Source: Flavobacteriales bacterium (lineage in GTDB: Bacteria; Bacteroidota; Bacteroidia; Flavobacteriales_D; Cryomorphaceae). From it: DNA of 17,955 bases. The notes under the pieces are model-generated. The model ran no database searches, was not told the origin of the DNA, and saw only the letters and a program-made list of their open reading frames with translations. Each line of letters starts with the position of its first letter. Positions within the stretch are counted from its first letter, which is position 1. Below, in pieces: positions 1 to 7,328 of the stretch. The position numbers and the translations under genes were made by a program. Where the stretch lies: NCBI GenBank assembly GCA_020200995.1, contig JAIVHQ010000031.1:1-17955 (forward strand), read 5' to 3'.

Positions 1-1814
1 AGGTCGTCCCATTCAATATCAAGGGGTTTAATCTCTGCTTTCTCGTCTTCGTCTTTTTTCTTCTTCTTTTTGTCGTCCTCTTTTTCAGCGGCTTTTTTCT
101 CCTCCTTGCGGTTTTCTTTCCAAAGGGCGTAGTCAGCCTTGCTCAGTTTGAAGCGCTGATAGGCGTCTTCGTTCAGAAAGAGGGCGTACACATCGCTTTG
201 CGAGCCCCAGCTTCCGTGCGAGCGGTATCCGTCTTTGCTCGAGGTATAATAAATCACATCGCCGTTCATTCCGAATTTCGGTCCGCTCCCGCCATAGCCG
301 CTTTGGGTCAGGTCTACAGGGTCTTCTTTTCCGGTCGCCTTCACCAGGCCCACCTGGTCTTCCCAGCGGTTGTTGTCAAAAAACTCCACCAACAGCCACT
401 TGCTGTCGGGCGACCAGGTATAGTATTGATCGCCGTCGCTGTAGCTGTAGTTGTAAGTGCCCGGAAGCACTGTCCGCACTTCCCCGCTTTTGAGGTTTTT
501 CACCCGCAGGGTGGTGCGCTCTTCAAAAAAGGCCACCTCCGAATCGTCGGGTGAGTACTTGCCTTGAAAAGTTTCAGCATCGGTTTCCACAATCGGTGTT
601 TCGTTGATCAGCGTCGCATTGTAGAAGTACTTTTCCTCGGGTCTTGCTGCAGATGCCTCATAGATGTTCCAGCTTCCGTTGCGTTCGCTAGAGTAGAGCA
701 GCTTCGTGCCATCGCTGTTGAAGTGGAGGTTGCGTTCCTGCTCCGGGGTATCGGTGATGCGCTTGGTCATTCCAAATTCCACGGAAGTGACGAACACCTC
801 ACCGCGGGTGATAAAAGCGATCTCTTTCCCATTTGGGGAGACTGCATAGTCGCCTGCCTTTCCGTCAATTTTTTCGATCACAGATTCGTTGTAGCGGCGG
901 TCGGGGCGGATGATGACCTCGACCTTTCGGGGTCTATCGGTTTCGAGGGTGGTGTATATTTCTCCGTTGTAGCTGTAGCACAGTACGCTTTCGTTTGAAA
1001 TAGAGAGCGAGCGCACAGGGTGCGTGTCGTAGGTGGTTAGCTGGCGCGGGTTGCCCTCAGTCTCTGCGAGTTCGGCTTTCCAGATGTTGAAACTCCCGCT
1101 GCGCTCCGAGAGATAGAAGTAGCGTACGCCTCCCGCTGCGAAAATCGGGCTGCGGTCTTCGTGCACATCGGAAGTGAGTTGCCTGTGGGTGCTATCGGCG
1201 GTGTTGTAAAGCCAGATGTCGCGCGCTACAGAAGAGGTCTGATGCTTGCGGTACTCGTCTTCGTAGCCCTTCTGGTCGTGGTAAATGATGGAATTACCGT
1301 CGGGGCTGTACAGGGCGTCAATGGCGGGCGTGGTCAGGATTTGCACTGCGCGCCCCCCTTCGGTTGGAACCGAGTAGAGTTCAGGCAGCACCCTCGATGG
1401 GAAAAGCACCGATTTGTGGTGGTCGAGCCGCGTAGATCCGAACAGGACTGCAGTGCCGTCGGGGTTGAAGCTGTAGGGAACATCACCCGCCGAGTGAAAA
1501 GTAAGTCGTTTGGGTTCTCCGCCGCGGGCTGGCATGGTGAAAACGTCTGCATTGCCGTGGCGATGTGAGGCAAAGGCGAGTTGGGTGCCGTCGGGGCTCC
1601 ACACGGGGTCGCTTTCATAGGCCTCGTGCACAGTGAGTCGCCTGGCTTCTCCGCCTTGGTAGGCCACGGTGTATATGTCGCCCATATATCCGAATGCGAT
1701 GGTCTTTCCGTCGGGCGATATGGCGGGGTGTCGCAGCCACAGCGCGGTATCACTTTGCGCAAAGGCGGAGGAGATCAACATTAAAAGTGCGGGGAGGAGG
1801 ATGAGTTTTTTCAT
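1..1814 (-). CDS. Tricorn-like S41 peptidase, N-terminal part (partial at window edge)
   Basis: About 604 codons are read without a stop from ATG at 1814 to the left edge, so the gene is partial. The protein opens with a signal peptide (MKKLILLPALLMLISSAFAQ), which points to a periplasmic or exported enzyme. The visible part is a run of WD40-like PD40 beta-propeller blades with the recurrent phrase SPDG (variants NPDG, SPDD, SPDS), for example ISPDGKTIAF, WSPDGTQLAF, YSPDGNSIIY and YSPDDSEVAF. It then enters a highly charged K/E/D linker (near 50-120) followed by IKPLDIEWDD. That order, propeller then charged linker, is typical of bacterial tricorn-type S41 peptidases, whose PDZ and catalytic S41 domains would lie beyond the left edge. 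The catalytic residues are therefore not seen and protease activity is inferred. A stand-alone TolB-like propeller protein is less likely because of the linker. A possible promoter box lies at 1834-1841. Confidence 0.85.
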   Translation of the reverse strand, partial: MKKLILLPALLMLISSAFAQSDTALWLRHPAISPDGKTIAFGYMGDIYTVAYQGGEARRLTVHEAYESDPVWSPDGTQLAFASHRHGNADVFTMPARGGEPKRLTFHSAGDVPYSFNPDGTAVLFGSTRLDHHKSVLFPSRVLPELYSVPTEGGRAVQILTTPAIDALYSPDGNSIIYHDQKGYEDEYRKHQTSSVARDIWLYNTADSTHRQLTSDVHEDRSPIFAAGGVRYFYLSERSGSFNIWKAELAETEGNPRQLTTYDTHPVRSLSISNESVLCYSYNGEIYTTLETDRPRKVEVIIRPDRRYNESVIEKIDGKAGDYAVSPNGKEIAFITRGEVFVTSVEFGMTKRITDTPEQERNLHFNSDGTKLLYSSERNGSWNIYEASAARPEEKYFYNATLINETPIVETDAETFQGKYSPDDSEVAFFEERTTLRVKNLKSGEVRTVLPGTYNYSYSDGDQYYTWSPDSKWLLVEFFDNNRWEDQVGLVKATGKEDPVDLTQSGYGGSGPKFGMNGDVIYYTSSKDGYRSHGSWGSQSDVYALFLNEDAYQRFKLSKADYALWKENRKEEKKAAEKEDDKKKKKKDEDEKAEIKPLDIEWDD

Positions 1815-1833
1815 TGATGATTTTTCAGAACTG

Positions 1834-1841
1834 CGAAAATA
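1834..1841 (-). promoter_or_regulatory. Possible -7 box for the tricorn-like gene
   Basis: Reading on the minus strand, TATTTTCG matches the Bacteroidota -7 consensus TAnnTTTG with one mismatch and ends 19 bases before the ATG at 1814. No clear -33 TTG was found, and that region is occupied by the repeat at 1854 onward. This is a weak call from motif and position only. Confidence 0.3.
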
Positions 1842-1853
1842 GGGATTAGATAT

Positions 1854-1999
1854 GGAACGCGGATTTCACGGATTGCGCGGACGATTGCGGATAAAAAAAA
1901 GAAAATAGTGATGCTTATTTGCTCCTGAATGATTCAAACTATTTTCATCCGGCGCAAAAAGGTAGTCATGCCGGGAAGTAATCCGCGCCATCCGCGTTC
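1854..1999. repeat. Degenerate inverted-repeat remnant rich in CGGAT units
   Basis: The left end begins GAACGCGGAT at 1855 and continues with CGGATT and GCGGA/GCGGAT units. The right end reads TAATCCGCGCCATCCGCGTTC at 1979-1999, so its reverse complement starts GAACGCGGAT and has CGGATT at the same offset: 16 of the first 20 positions agree in inverted orientation. The roughly 100 bases between have no open frame of note. From memory, similar 'atccgcg' intergenic strings are common in Bacteroidota genomes, sometimes beside GxxExxY-type genes. That comparison could not be checked here. Confidence 0.5.
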
Positions 2000-2010
2000 A
2001 TTTTTTTCCC

Positions 2011-3084
2011 CTACCACAACACCCGAACACCCAGCCGAGCCCCGGGATAAACATGAAGCGAATAGTTGTCACCGAATGAGGCCTGCGATAAAGGCTCTCG
2101 CCGCTGTGGCAAAATATAACCGGGAAATGACGACACATCGTCGTAAAGAAGTCCGTTTAGCATGAAGGAGCCTGTCACTGATACGCGTCCTCCCAACCTG
2201 TAGTCAAGTCCTAAGGCCATTCTATTGAGCAGATTAAATACTGCTTCGCCTTCGTGCATGAGGTAGTTGGTGGTGAGCTGTACATTCAGGCTGAGGTTTT
2301 CACCGAGCTTGGGAGATGAGCCGATGCCGTAGCCAATATATGACACATTGTTGCCTTCCTGTCGCTGGCTGGTGCCCGCCGCGATGACGTTGTAAAAATT
2401 TCTCACGCCTGTATGAAAAGCCAGGTTGAGGCGAAAAGTTTCATCAAAAGCGATTTCTGCAGCGTGATATCCGTTGCGCACGTAAGAGATGAGTCCAAGC
2501 GGCGCCCCGTTGATAGAGTCGCAGAGGTTGAAAAGCCCAAGCTGAACACCTTCTACATGCCCGGCCCGGTTGTACACACCTGCCTGCATTCCCTTCACAT
2601 TGCCGCGGCTGATGTTTGCCAATCCTGCAAACTGGGCTCCCGATTGCACTTCTCCGACGGTGTTTACACCGAGTACAAACTGCACGCCGGTCAGCGCAGC
2701 TTTGTTGGCATTGAACAAGCTTCCGAATTCCGCTTTTGCCGTTCCGAAAGAACTTCCTCCGATCAGGTTAAATGAAAAATCGTTGATTGTCGTCGCACTG
2801 TTTTTACCGTTGGTGCTCAGTCCGGGAACGAGAGAGAATTGCACTTTTTGATAAAGCGTATCACCCACATTGGCTTTAAATGAATCTTCATGTTGGAGGA
2901 CCTCCATGGCCGCTCCCGCCCATTCAATACTGCCCTTGAGTCCTGAACCAATATCAACTGCAGCATTCGCACTATATCCTTTTGCTGAAGCGAGGGCAAA
3001 TATTGTCAAGAGACAGGTTGCTGCCCATTTCCCGACTGTGGTTTTATCGAATGGTCGGAAAATGAAATGCAGTGCGATGCTCAT
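2011..3084 (-). CDS. LA_2272-like surface-repeat protein, probably outer membrane
   Basis: A 357-residue protein starting at ATG 3084. A hydrophobic stretch at about residues 19-38 (WAATCLLTIFALASA) looks like a signal peptide behind an unusually long N-terminal leader, so the true start could be slightly different. Residues about 105-205 are a tandem repeat with units such as GVQFVLGVNTVGEVQ, GAQFAGLANISRGNVK, GMQAGVYNRAGHVE and GVQLGLFNLCDSIN, then APLGLISYVRNGYH. This matches the LA_2272 surface-repeat family, which ends its repeat block the same way. The C-terminal part alternates like beta strands and ends in tryptophan (GVRVLW), suggesting an outer-membrane beta barrel. It has its own -7 promoter box at 3113-3120 and is separated from its neighbours, so it is probably monocistronic. 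The function of this family is unknown. Confidence 0.75.
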   Translation of the reverse strand: MSIALHFIFRPFDKTTVGKWAATCLLTIFALASAKGYSANAAVDIGSGLKGSIEWAGAAMEVLQHEDSFKANVGDTLYQKVQFSLVPGLSTNGKNSATTINDFSFNLIGGSSFGTAKAEFGSLFNANKAALTGVQFVLGVNTVGEVQSGAQFAGLANISRGNVKGMQAGVYNRAGHVEGVQLGLFNLCDSINGAPLGLISYVRNGYHAAEIAFDETFRLNLAFHTGVRNFYNVIAAGTSQRQEGNNVSYIGYGIGSSPKLGENLSLNVQLTTNYLMHEGEAVFNLLNRMALGLDYRLGGRVSVTGSFMLNGLLYDDVSSFPGYILPQRREPLSQASFGDNYSLHVYPGARLGVRVLW

Positions 3085-3112
3085 GGCCTCAATGATTAAG
3101 TGAAGTGCGCGT

Positions 3113-3120
3113 CAAAGATA
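3113..3120 (-). promoter_or_regulatory. -7 promoter box for the LA_2272-like gene
   Basis: On the minus strand TATCTTTG is a perfect match to the Bacteroidota -7 consensus TAnnTTTG. It lies 28 bases upstream of the ATG at 3084, giving a leader of about 20-25 bases. A -33 TTG element is not obvious. Confidence 0.55.
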
Positions 3121-3207
3121 AAAAACCGACCGGCACCGTTAGACTTCGCAGGCCACGGCGCCGTTCTGAGGCATTTTGTCTATCGGCGTGAGTGCGGGTG
3201 GTTGCGT

Positions 3208-3888
3208 CTAAAGTTTCAGCCCTTTCAATATATGCACAAGCTCATTGAGCATCATTCCCGTTGCCCCCCAGACAGTCTCCCCGTCAATCTCAAAGTACCT
3301 GACATTTATTTCGCTGTTTGTCACCTTGAGGTACATGGGTTTTTCTTTGATTGTCTCGGGGCGGGTAATGACTCCAATGGGTGTCTCGATAATGCGGGCC
3401 ACTTCGCCGTGCTCCCTTACAAATGGCGGACTGTGATGCAGTACACCTACATAGGGGCTGACTAAAAAGTTGCTTGGCGGGATGTACACGGTGCTCAGGC
3501 AGCCCAGCATTTCGATGGTTCCGCTTTCGACGCCTACTTCTTCCCGGGCCTCGCGAAGGGCAGTTTGCCAAAGGTTGTCGTCTTCAGGTTCCGCGCTTCC
3601 GCCGGGGAAACTTACCTGACCGCTGTGCACACCTTTGTAGGAGTGGCGCAGTGTCAGTACAGTGTGAACCTCGCCGTTCTTTGGGTAGAGAAGCACCAAC
3701 ACGGCACTCTTCCGCGCATTAGGAAACAGGTCTCCAACATTTTTTGTGTGAGGACGGGGATAATTGATCATTTGGCTGTGGGCGAGCCACCCGGGCAACT
3801 CGCACGACAGGGCGGATTTCAATTTTTCCGCAAAGGGCACTGTAATTTCCGTCAAACCACAATCGCTCTTACATCCGCTTGAGAACAC
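3208..3888 (-). CDS. NUDIX hydrolase, CoA pyrophosphatase type
   Basis: The protein carries a NUDIX box at about residues 96-120: FPGG then E100, followed by LREAREEVGV. Just before it is the segment LRHSYKGVHSGQVSFPGG, which matches the NuCoA signature of CoA pyrophosphatases (HxGQxxFPGG). Such enzymes hydrolyse CoA and its derivatives to 3',5'-ADP and 4'-phosphopantetheine in the cytoplasm. Substrate is inferred from the signature only. The listed start is a GTG lying 20 bases inside the upstream coiled-coil gene. Family members usually begin near the equivalent of VPFAEKLKSAL, so a GTG at about residue 17 or another alternative start is possible. No ATG is available before residue 40. The overlap places it as the third gene of a unit with the thioredoxin-like and coiled-coil genes. 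Confidence 0.88.
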   Translation of the reverse strand: MFSSGCKSDCGLTEITVPFAEKLKSALSCELPGWLAHSQMINYPRPHTKNVGDLFPNARKSAVLVLLYPKNGEVHTVLTLRHSYKGVHSGQVSFPGGSAEPEDDNLWQTALREAREEVGVESGTIEMLGCLSTVYIPPSNFLVSPYVGVLHHSPPFVREHGEVARIIETPIGVITRPETIKEKPMYLKVTNSEINVRYFEIDGETVWGATGMMLNELVHILKGLKL

Positions 3889-4798
3889 TCTCTTTCTCGC
3901 GCATCTCGTTCTTCTTCTCTTCTACGAAATCGTGTTTGTCGCTGATTTGAGCGTCTACCTGATCAATTTCGCGTTGGAGTTTTTCGTGGGTGATGCGGGC
4001 CTTATCGGCGTCCTTTTGCAATTGAGACAACTCCTTCTTGACAACCTTGGGATCATATTTATCCAAATCAGCCTCGAGGGCTTCCACTTCCGGGGCCAAT
4101 GATGACCGGTCTTTCTCCAAGATGCTTTGCTCTTGTCGGAGGTCTTTCTGATTGTCGCTGTATGATGATATTTTCTTTTTGAGTTTTTTCTCTTTTTTCG
4201 ATTCCGCCTTGTCGGTTTTGGCCAGCTCCTTTTCTTTTTTCACCATCTGCTGATGCTCAGTGGCCCGATCAAGGGCAGGCGAATCTACAGGCTCATTCGA
4301 TTTCAGGGTGGCATCCATTTCTCGCTGCTCTTCTTTGCTTACATCCGTCTCTCGGCTTAAGGCACCAAGTTGGGCTTCGGTCTCTGAATGTTCAGCAATT
4401 ACAACTTTGAGTTCGCGCTCTTCCTTTTTGATTTTCTCTTCGCTTTTGTCGATTTTCTTTTCGGTTTTCTTCAGACCTCTATCGACCTTTCTCAGCTCTT
4501 TCTTCTTTTTCTTGAGTATCGCCTTTTTTTTGTTGTATTGGAAAGCTTCCGCTTCGGCTTTCTTTCGCTCGTGCATGGCCTTAATATTTGCAGCATCGCG
4601 CTTGGCCTGCTCTGACTCAGGCCTGATTTCAGCAATGGATTTTTCCAACTTCTCAAGGTCTTTTTCTTCGCTTTTTATGAGCTTGCCGAGCTCCTTAATT
4701 TCGGACTTAAGTGCAGAGGGATCTTTCGACTCATCCTGCGCAAAGACGGCTGAGGCTAAAAAAAGTGCGGGGATTAAACATAGAAGTATTCGTTTCAT
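3869..4798 (-). CDS. Secreted lysine/glutamate-rich coiled-coil protein, function unknown
   Basis: A 309-residue protein from ATG 4798. It has a clear signal peptide (MKRILLCLIPALFLASAVFA, cleavage before QDESKD). Nearly all of the rest, about residues 25-305, is highly charged Lys/Glu/Asp/Gln sequence with spaced Leu/Ile, as in long parallel coiled coils, for example SEIKELGKLIKSEEKDLEKL and ELSQLQKDADKARITHEKLQ. No enzyme motif, membrane segment after the signal, or OmpA-type anchor is seen. It starts 9 bases after the thioredoxin-like gene ends and its last codons overlap the NUDIX gene. A periplasmic spacer or scaffold role is only a guess from composition. I do not recognise the family. 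Confidence 0.8.
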   Translation of the reverse strand: MKRILLCLIPALFLASAVFAQDESKDPSALKSEIKELGKLIKSEEKDLEKLEKSIAEIRPESEQAKRDAANIKAMHERKKAEAEAFQYNKKKAILKKKKKELRKVDRGLKKTEKKIDKSEEKIKKEERELKVVIAEHSETEAQLGALSRETDVSKEEQREMDATLKSNEPVDSPALDRATEHQQMVKKEKELAKTDKAESKKEKKLKKKISSYSDNQKDLRQEQSILEKDRSSLAPEVEALEADLDKYDPKVVKKELSQLQKDADKARITHEKLQREIDQVDAQISDKHDFVEEKKNEMREKESVLKRM

Positions 4799-4807
4799 GG
4801 CGTAGGT

Positions 4808-5431
4808 TTAAACCGCGGTGGGTTCCGCTAATATTTTCCGAAATATAGCTAAAAGTTCTGATTCCAACGCACTGTTTTTATTTGCAGTATACCACGCGTG
4901 AATCTCTGCAGCAAACACTTCGAATGTCGGCTTTTCACCCACGGTGTTTTTGTAATTATTTACCTTTTGCTGCACAGCTGCCGGTCGTGGGCCCCAGGTT
5001 GCCATCACTTCATTGTTATCAGCTCGGTACATTACTAATTTTGGGATGGAGCGGGTACCGTTGGTGAGAAATTTTTCCATATATCGCAGGTTTTCATCGC
5101 GGTACACGAGGCCCAAATCAACATTTCCCGAAAGGGCAGCAGCTTTGGCTATGTAGGGAAGGTTTTGTGCCGCATCACCACACCACGGCTCGGTGATGGC
5201 GATCCACTTCATGGCGAAGGGCACTTGCGCAAGCGAATCTGTCAGTTCGGTGCGGGGCTGAACAGTTTTGTTAAGCCGCTTCATCCTGCTAAAATTCAGC
5301 TTTGTGTAAGCCAGCATGGATTCACTTTGATTGGCGCCCGAAGTCCGGCCTTCGGCCACCATCGCTTCCGTTTCTTCGACGTATCTTTGGTAACTGATAG
5401 GCGTAGTGTCGAGTAATTTAATTGAATTCAT
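4808..5431 (-). CDS. Thioredoxin-fold protein of the PF14595 type, single cysteine
   Basis: A 207-residue protein starting at ATG 5431 (MNSIKLLDTT). The frame stays open further upstream, but that part overlaps the divergent hydrolase gene and reads like noise. Features include KLNFSRMKRLNKT at 44-56, the redox-site segment ITEPWCGDAAQNLP at 79-92 and a cis-proline candidate in RSIPKL (P130), followed by a TWGPRP strand. This pattern matches the Thioredoxin_9 family. The active site has one cysteine (C84), the only cysteine in the protein, so a classical CxxC disulfide exchange is not possible. From memory WCGDA is usual in this family. There is no signal peptide, so it is cytoplasmic. It is the first gene of the three-gene minus-strand unit and is divergent from the hydrolase at 5486, with 54 bases between starts. 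Confidence 0.82.
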   Translation of the reverse strand: MNSIKLLDTTPISYQRYVEETEAMVAEGRTSGANQSESMLAYTKLNFSRMKRLNKTVQPRTELTDSLAQVPFAMKWIAITEPWCGDAAQNLPYIAKAAALSGNVDLGLVYRDENLRYMEKFLTNGTRSIPKLVMYRADNNEVMATWGPRPAAVQQKVNNYKNTVGEKPTFEVFAAEIHAWYTANKNSALESELLAIFRKILAEPTAV

Positions 5432-5485
5432 AGCGTTGTTTCGTTTTGCAATCCTCAAAACGGCGTTAACCGCGCATTGTTCACC

Positions 5486-6319
5486 ATGGAAAATCTCTTC
5501 TGGTACATTATTCCTGCGGCAATCGCCATTTACCTGGTTATTTGCCTGTTTTATTACCTGCTTCAGGAGCGGCTCATTTTTGTGCCCCTCGGTCGCAAAG
5601 ATATAGATGCACCTGTGACCCTCGGCAGCGATTTCGATGAGTATTTTCTGGAGGGAATAGAAGGCGGAAGCATTCATGCAATACACATAAAAACCAAATC
5701 ATCAAGGGGTTGTGTGCTATATTTCCATGGCAATACAGGCGGCATATCACGCTGGGGAGCCATCGCCGAAGAGCTCACCACCTTTGGGTTCGACGTTTTT
5801 CTGCCCGACTACCGCGGTTACGGTAAAAGCCGTGGGCCGCGCACCGAAGAGATTCTCTATTCCGATGCCCTGATGTGCTACAATAAGGTGAGAGAACACT
5901 ACGCCGAAAGCCAAATTTGCATCTATGGCCGCTCGCTCGGCTCAGGCATGGCTTCATGGCTCGCAGGGCGCTCACAGCCCGGCGCAGTTGTGCTCGAAAC
6001 GCCCTACAACAACCTGATCGAAGTGGCCCGCCACCATTCGCGCATCATTCCTGTCAAGTTTTTTCTGCGCTTCACGTTTCGCAACGATATTCACCTCATA
6101 TCCACACGTGCCCCGGTCCTCATCGCCCACGGCACCAAAGACAAGATCGTTCCATACAAATCGGGCCTGCGTCTCTTTCAGGGGGTGAAATCAGAGGTGC
6201 GTGCCGAAATGCTGACCATCCCCGGTGGCCACCACGGCGATTTGAATGGCTTTCCTGTATTTCGGTCCACACTTGAGCGGTTTTTTAATCGCTACTTTCC
6301 CAAAGCGGAGCAGGGGTAG
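5486..6319 (+). CDS. Membrane-anchored alpha/beta hydrolase (BEM46/ABHD13-like)
   Basis: A 277-residue protein from ATG 5486 (MENLFWY); an in-frame TTG at 5477 is less likely. Residues 5-27 form a single N-terminal transmembrane helix. The hydrolase core follows: oxyanion-hole segment YFHGNTGG at 79-86, PDYRGYGKSRG at 108-117, nucleophile elbow GRSLGSG with S150, acid D219 in HGTKDKIVP and base H249 or H250 in GGHHGDLNG. The order matches the BEM46/ABHD13-type serine hydrolases, which are membrane-associated and mostly of unknown substrate. It is transcribed away from the thioredoxin-like gene, and no terminator separates it clearly from the small gene at 6498. Confidence 0.88.
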   Translation: MENLFWYIIPAAIAIYLVICLFYYLLQERLIFVPLGRKDIDAPVTLGSDFDEYFLEGIEGGSIHAIHIKTKSSRGCVLYFHGNTGGISRWGAIAEELTTFGFDVFLPDYRGYGKSRGPRTEEILYSDALMCYNKVREHYAESQICIYGRSLGSGMASWLAGRSQPGAVVLETPYNNLIEVARHHSRIIPVKFFLRFTFRNDIHLISTRAPVLIAHGTKDKIVPYKSGLRLFQGVKSEVRAEMLTIPGGHHGDLNGFPVFRSTLERFFNRYFPKAEQG

Positions 6320-6465
6320 GTTTCCTTTTCGGAAAAAATGCAAACGAGCATTGTCGGCGTTTTTTTCGGGGGTGCCCGAAGTCCCGAATGTATGCCTATT
6401 GCACAAAGCGATTGGCACATCGGATTTTTCGATGAGAACAACGGTATTCATCAGAGAAGTTGAAC

Positions 6466-6473
6466 GATCTTTG
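6466..6473 (+). promoter_or_regulatory. Possible -7 box for the small DUF6952-like gene
   Basis: GATCTTTG matches TAnnTTTG except at the first base and sits 24 bases before the ATG at 6498. It is followed by TACC, so it shares the longer string CTTTGTACC with the box upstream of the CstB-like gene (9876). Called on motif, shared context and position only. Confidence 0.4.
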
Positions 6474-6497
6474 TACCCGAAAATAAATCAAATTGCC

Positions 6498-6758
6498 ATG
6501 AGACTTCCCGTCATTAAGCACATCAACGAATTTGTAAAAACCCACGATGAGGATTTCGTCCACGAGACCATTCAATTTCTGGAAGACCTCGCCGACAGCA
6601 GCGCCATCAAAGAGCAGGAGCTCGATGTAATGGGGGAGTTGCTTTCTAATATGTACGGGGCACTTGAAGTGCGTAAAATGGTGGCTGACGGTAAGTCCGA
6701 GAAAGATGCCATGAATGCCTTTATGAAACGGGTGGTCGGATCAATTGAGAAAGGATAG
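6498..6758 (+). CDS. Small conserved protein, DUF6952-like
   Basis: An 86-residue soluble protein starting at ATG 6498 with MRLPVIKHINEF. The open frame continues upstream, but conservation, as I recall it, begins at this methionine. It is predicted to be all-helical, with the recognisable stretches EQELDVMGELLSNMYGALEV and a C-terminal AFMKRVVGSIEKG. These match my recollection of a small Flavobacteriia family (DUF6952) often found near thioredoxin and peroxiredoxin genes. A thioredoxin-like gene lies about 1 kb away here, but in the opposite orientation. There are no cysteines and no signal peptide. Function is unknown. It converges on the sigma-factor gene, with 17 bases between stops. Confidence 0.75.
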   Translation: MRLPVIKHINEFVKTHDEDFVHETIQFLEDLADSSAIKEQELDVMGELLSNMYGALEVRKMVADGKSEKDAMNAFMKRVVGSIEKG

Positions 6759-6775
6759 ACACCGCCGGGCAGGCT

Positions 6776-7306
6776 TCATTCGCCACGCATCAGGAATGCC
6801 TCAATCTTCTTCACCGCGTGAAAATAGCTCGCCTTGAGTGCGCCGACACTCGTTCCTGTGATCTCGGCAATGGTGTCGTATTTCATTTCTTCAAAATATT
6901 TAAGATCAAACACCTGTCGCTGCTTTTCCGGAACAGTGAGTTCAGCCGACTCGGCCGGCACATGTCCGAATCCTGTCTTTCGTTTTTTGATAATATCGAG
7001 TGCTTCGTTCGCAGCAATGCGGTACAGCCATGAGTAGAGTGCCGAGTCGCCCCTGAACGTCTCGATGTTTTTCCACACTTTGATCAAGGTGTTTTGCAGC
7101 GCGTCATCTGCGTCGGGATGGTTGCCCGTCATCCGCCTCAAGTGGCCGTAGAGCTTTTCCTGGTAAATGCGAACCAATGTCTCAAAGGCCGCCACCCGTG
7201 TGGATTCCTGCCTGAGTTCGGCCAAAAGCCCGGTCTGAAAATCATCGTGCTGCGGATTGCCTTCCCGTTGAGATTCCGAAGTGCTTTTGTTTTTGAAGTT
7301 GCTCAA
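6776..7306 (-). CDS. ECF-type RNA polymerase sigma factor with shortened sigma-4 region
   Basis: With a TTG start at 7306 the protein has 176 residues. Sigma-2 is complete at about 37-109 (FETLVRIYQEKLY, DADDALQNTLIKVWKNI, FRGDSALYSWLYRIAANEAL). The sigma-4 helix-turn-helix is present at 125-172 (PEKQRQVFDLKYFEEMKYDT and GTSVGALKASYFHAVKKIEA), strongly like Flavobacteriia sigma-70 family proteins. Between them, only about 14 residues join KKRK to VPEKQR. Relatives, as I recall them, have a longer linker plus a first sigma-4 helix of the form QLKLQKAIxxLPEKQR, which is missing here. No in-frame ATG exists before mid sigma-2, so a TTG at 7306 or 7354 must serve; the latter lies inside the aminotransferase gene. 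The likely anti-sigma and sensor genes lie upstream beyond the aminotransferase. No promoter of its own was seen. Confidence 0.85.
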   Translation of the reverse strand: MSNFKNKSTSESQREGNPQHDDFQTGLLAELRQESTRVAAFETLVRIYQEKLYGHLRRMTGNHPDADDALQNTLIKVWKNIETFRGDSALYSWLYRIAANEALDIIKKRKTGFGHVPAESAELTVPEKQRQVFDLKYFEEMKYDTIAEITGTSVGALKASYFHAVKKIEAFLMRGE

Positions 7307-7328
7307 TTGAGAATTTCTATTTGCTGCT

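Noticed and set aside
3155..3164. Perfect 10-base palindrome ACGGCGCCGT between the NUDIX and LA_2272-like genes
   Set aside because: Short, single copy and without a T run or promoter overlap. Chance occurrence in a G+C-rich stretch cannot be excluded.
4260..4805. 181-codon plus-strand frame rich in Ser/Phe/Leu
   Set aside because: It is the antisense of the Lys/Glu-rich coiled-coil gene; AAG/GAA codons read backwards give CTT/TTC. No independent start or domain supports it.
4808..5431. Loss of the second active-site cysteine in the thioredoxin-like protein as a novelty
   Set aside because: WCGDA with a single Cys is, as I recall, usual for the PF14595 group, so it is not an individual defect.
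5432..5485. Shared divergent promoter between the thioredoxin-like and hydrolase genes
   Set aside because: The 54-base gap must contain or adjoin promoters, but no acceptable TAnnTTTG box was found on either strand (best is TCGTTTTG), so none is annotated.
5432..5686. N-terminal extension of the thioredoxin-like protein to 292 residues
   Set aside because: The added 85 residues overlap the divergent hydrolase start and lack family similarity; the ATG at 5431 gives the expected N-terminus.
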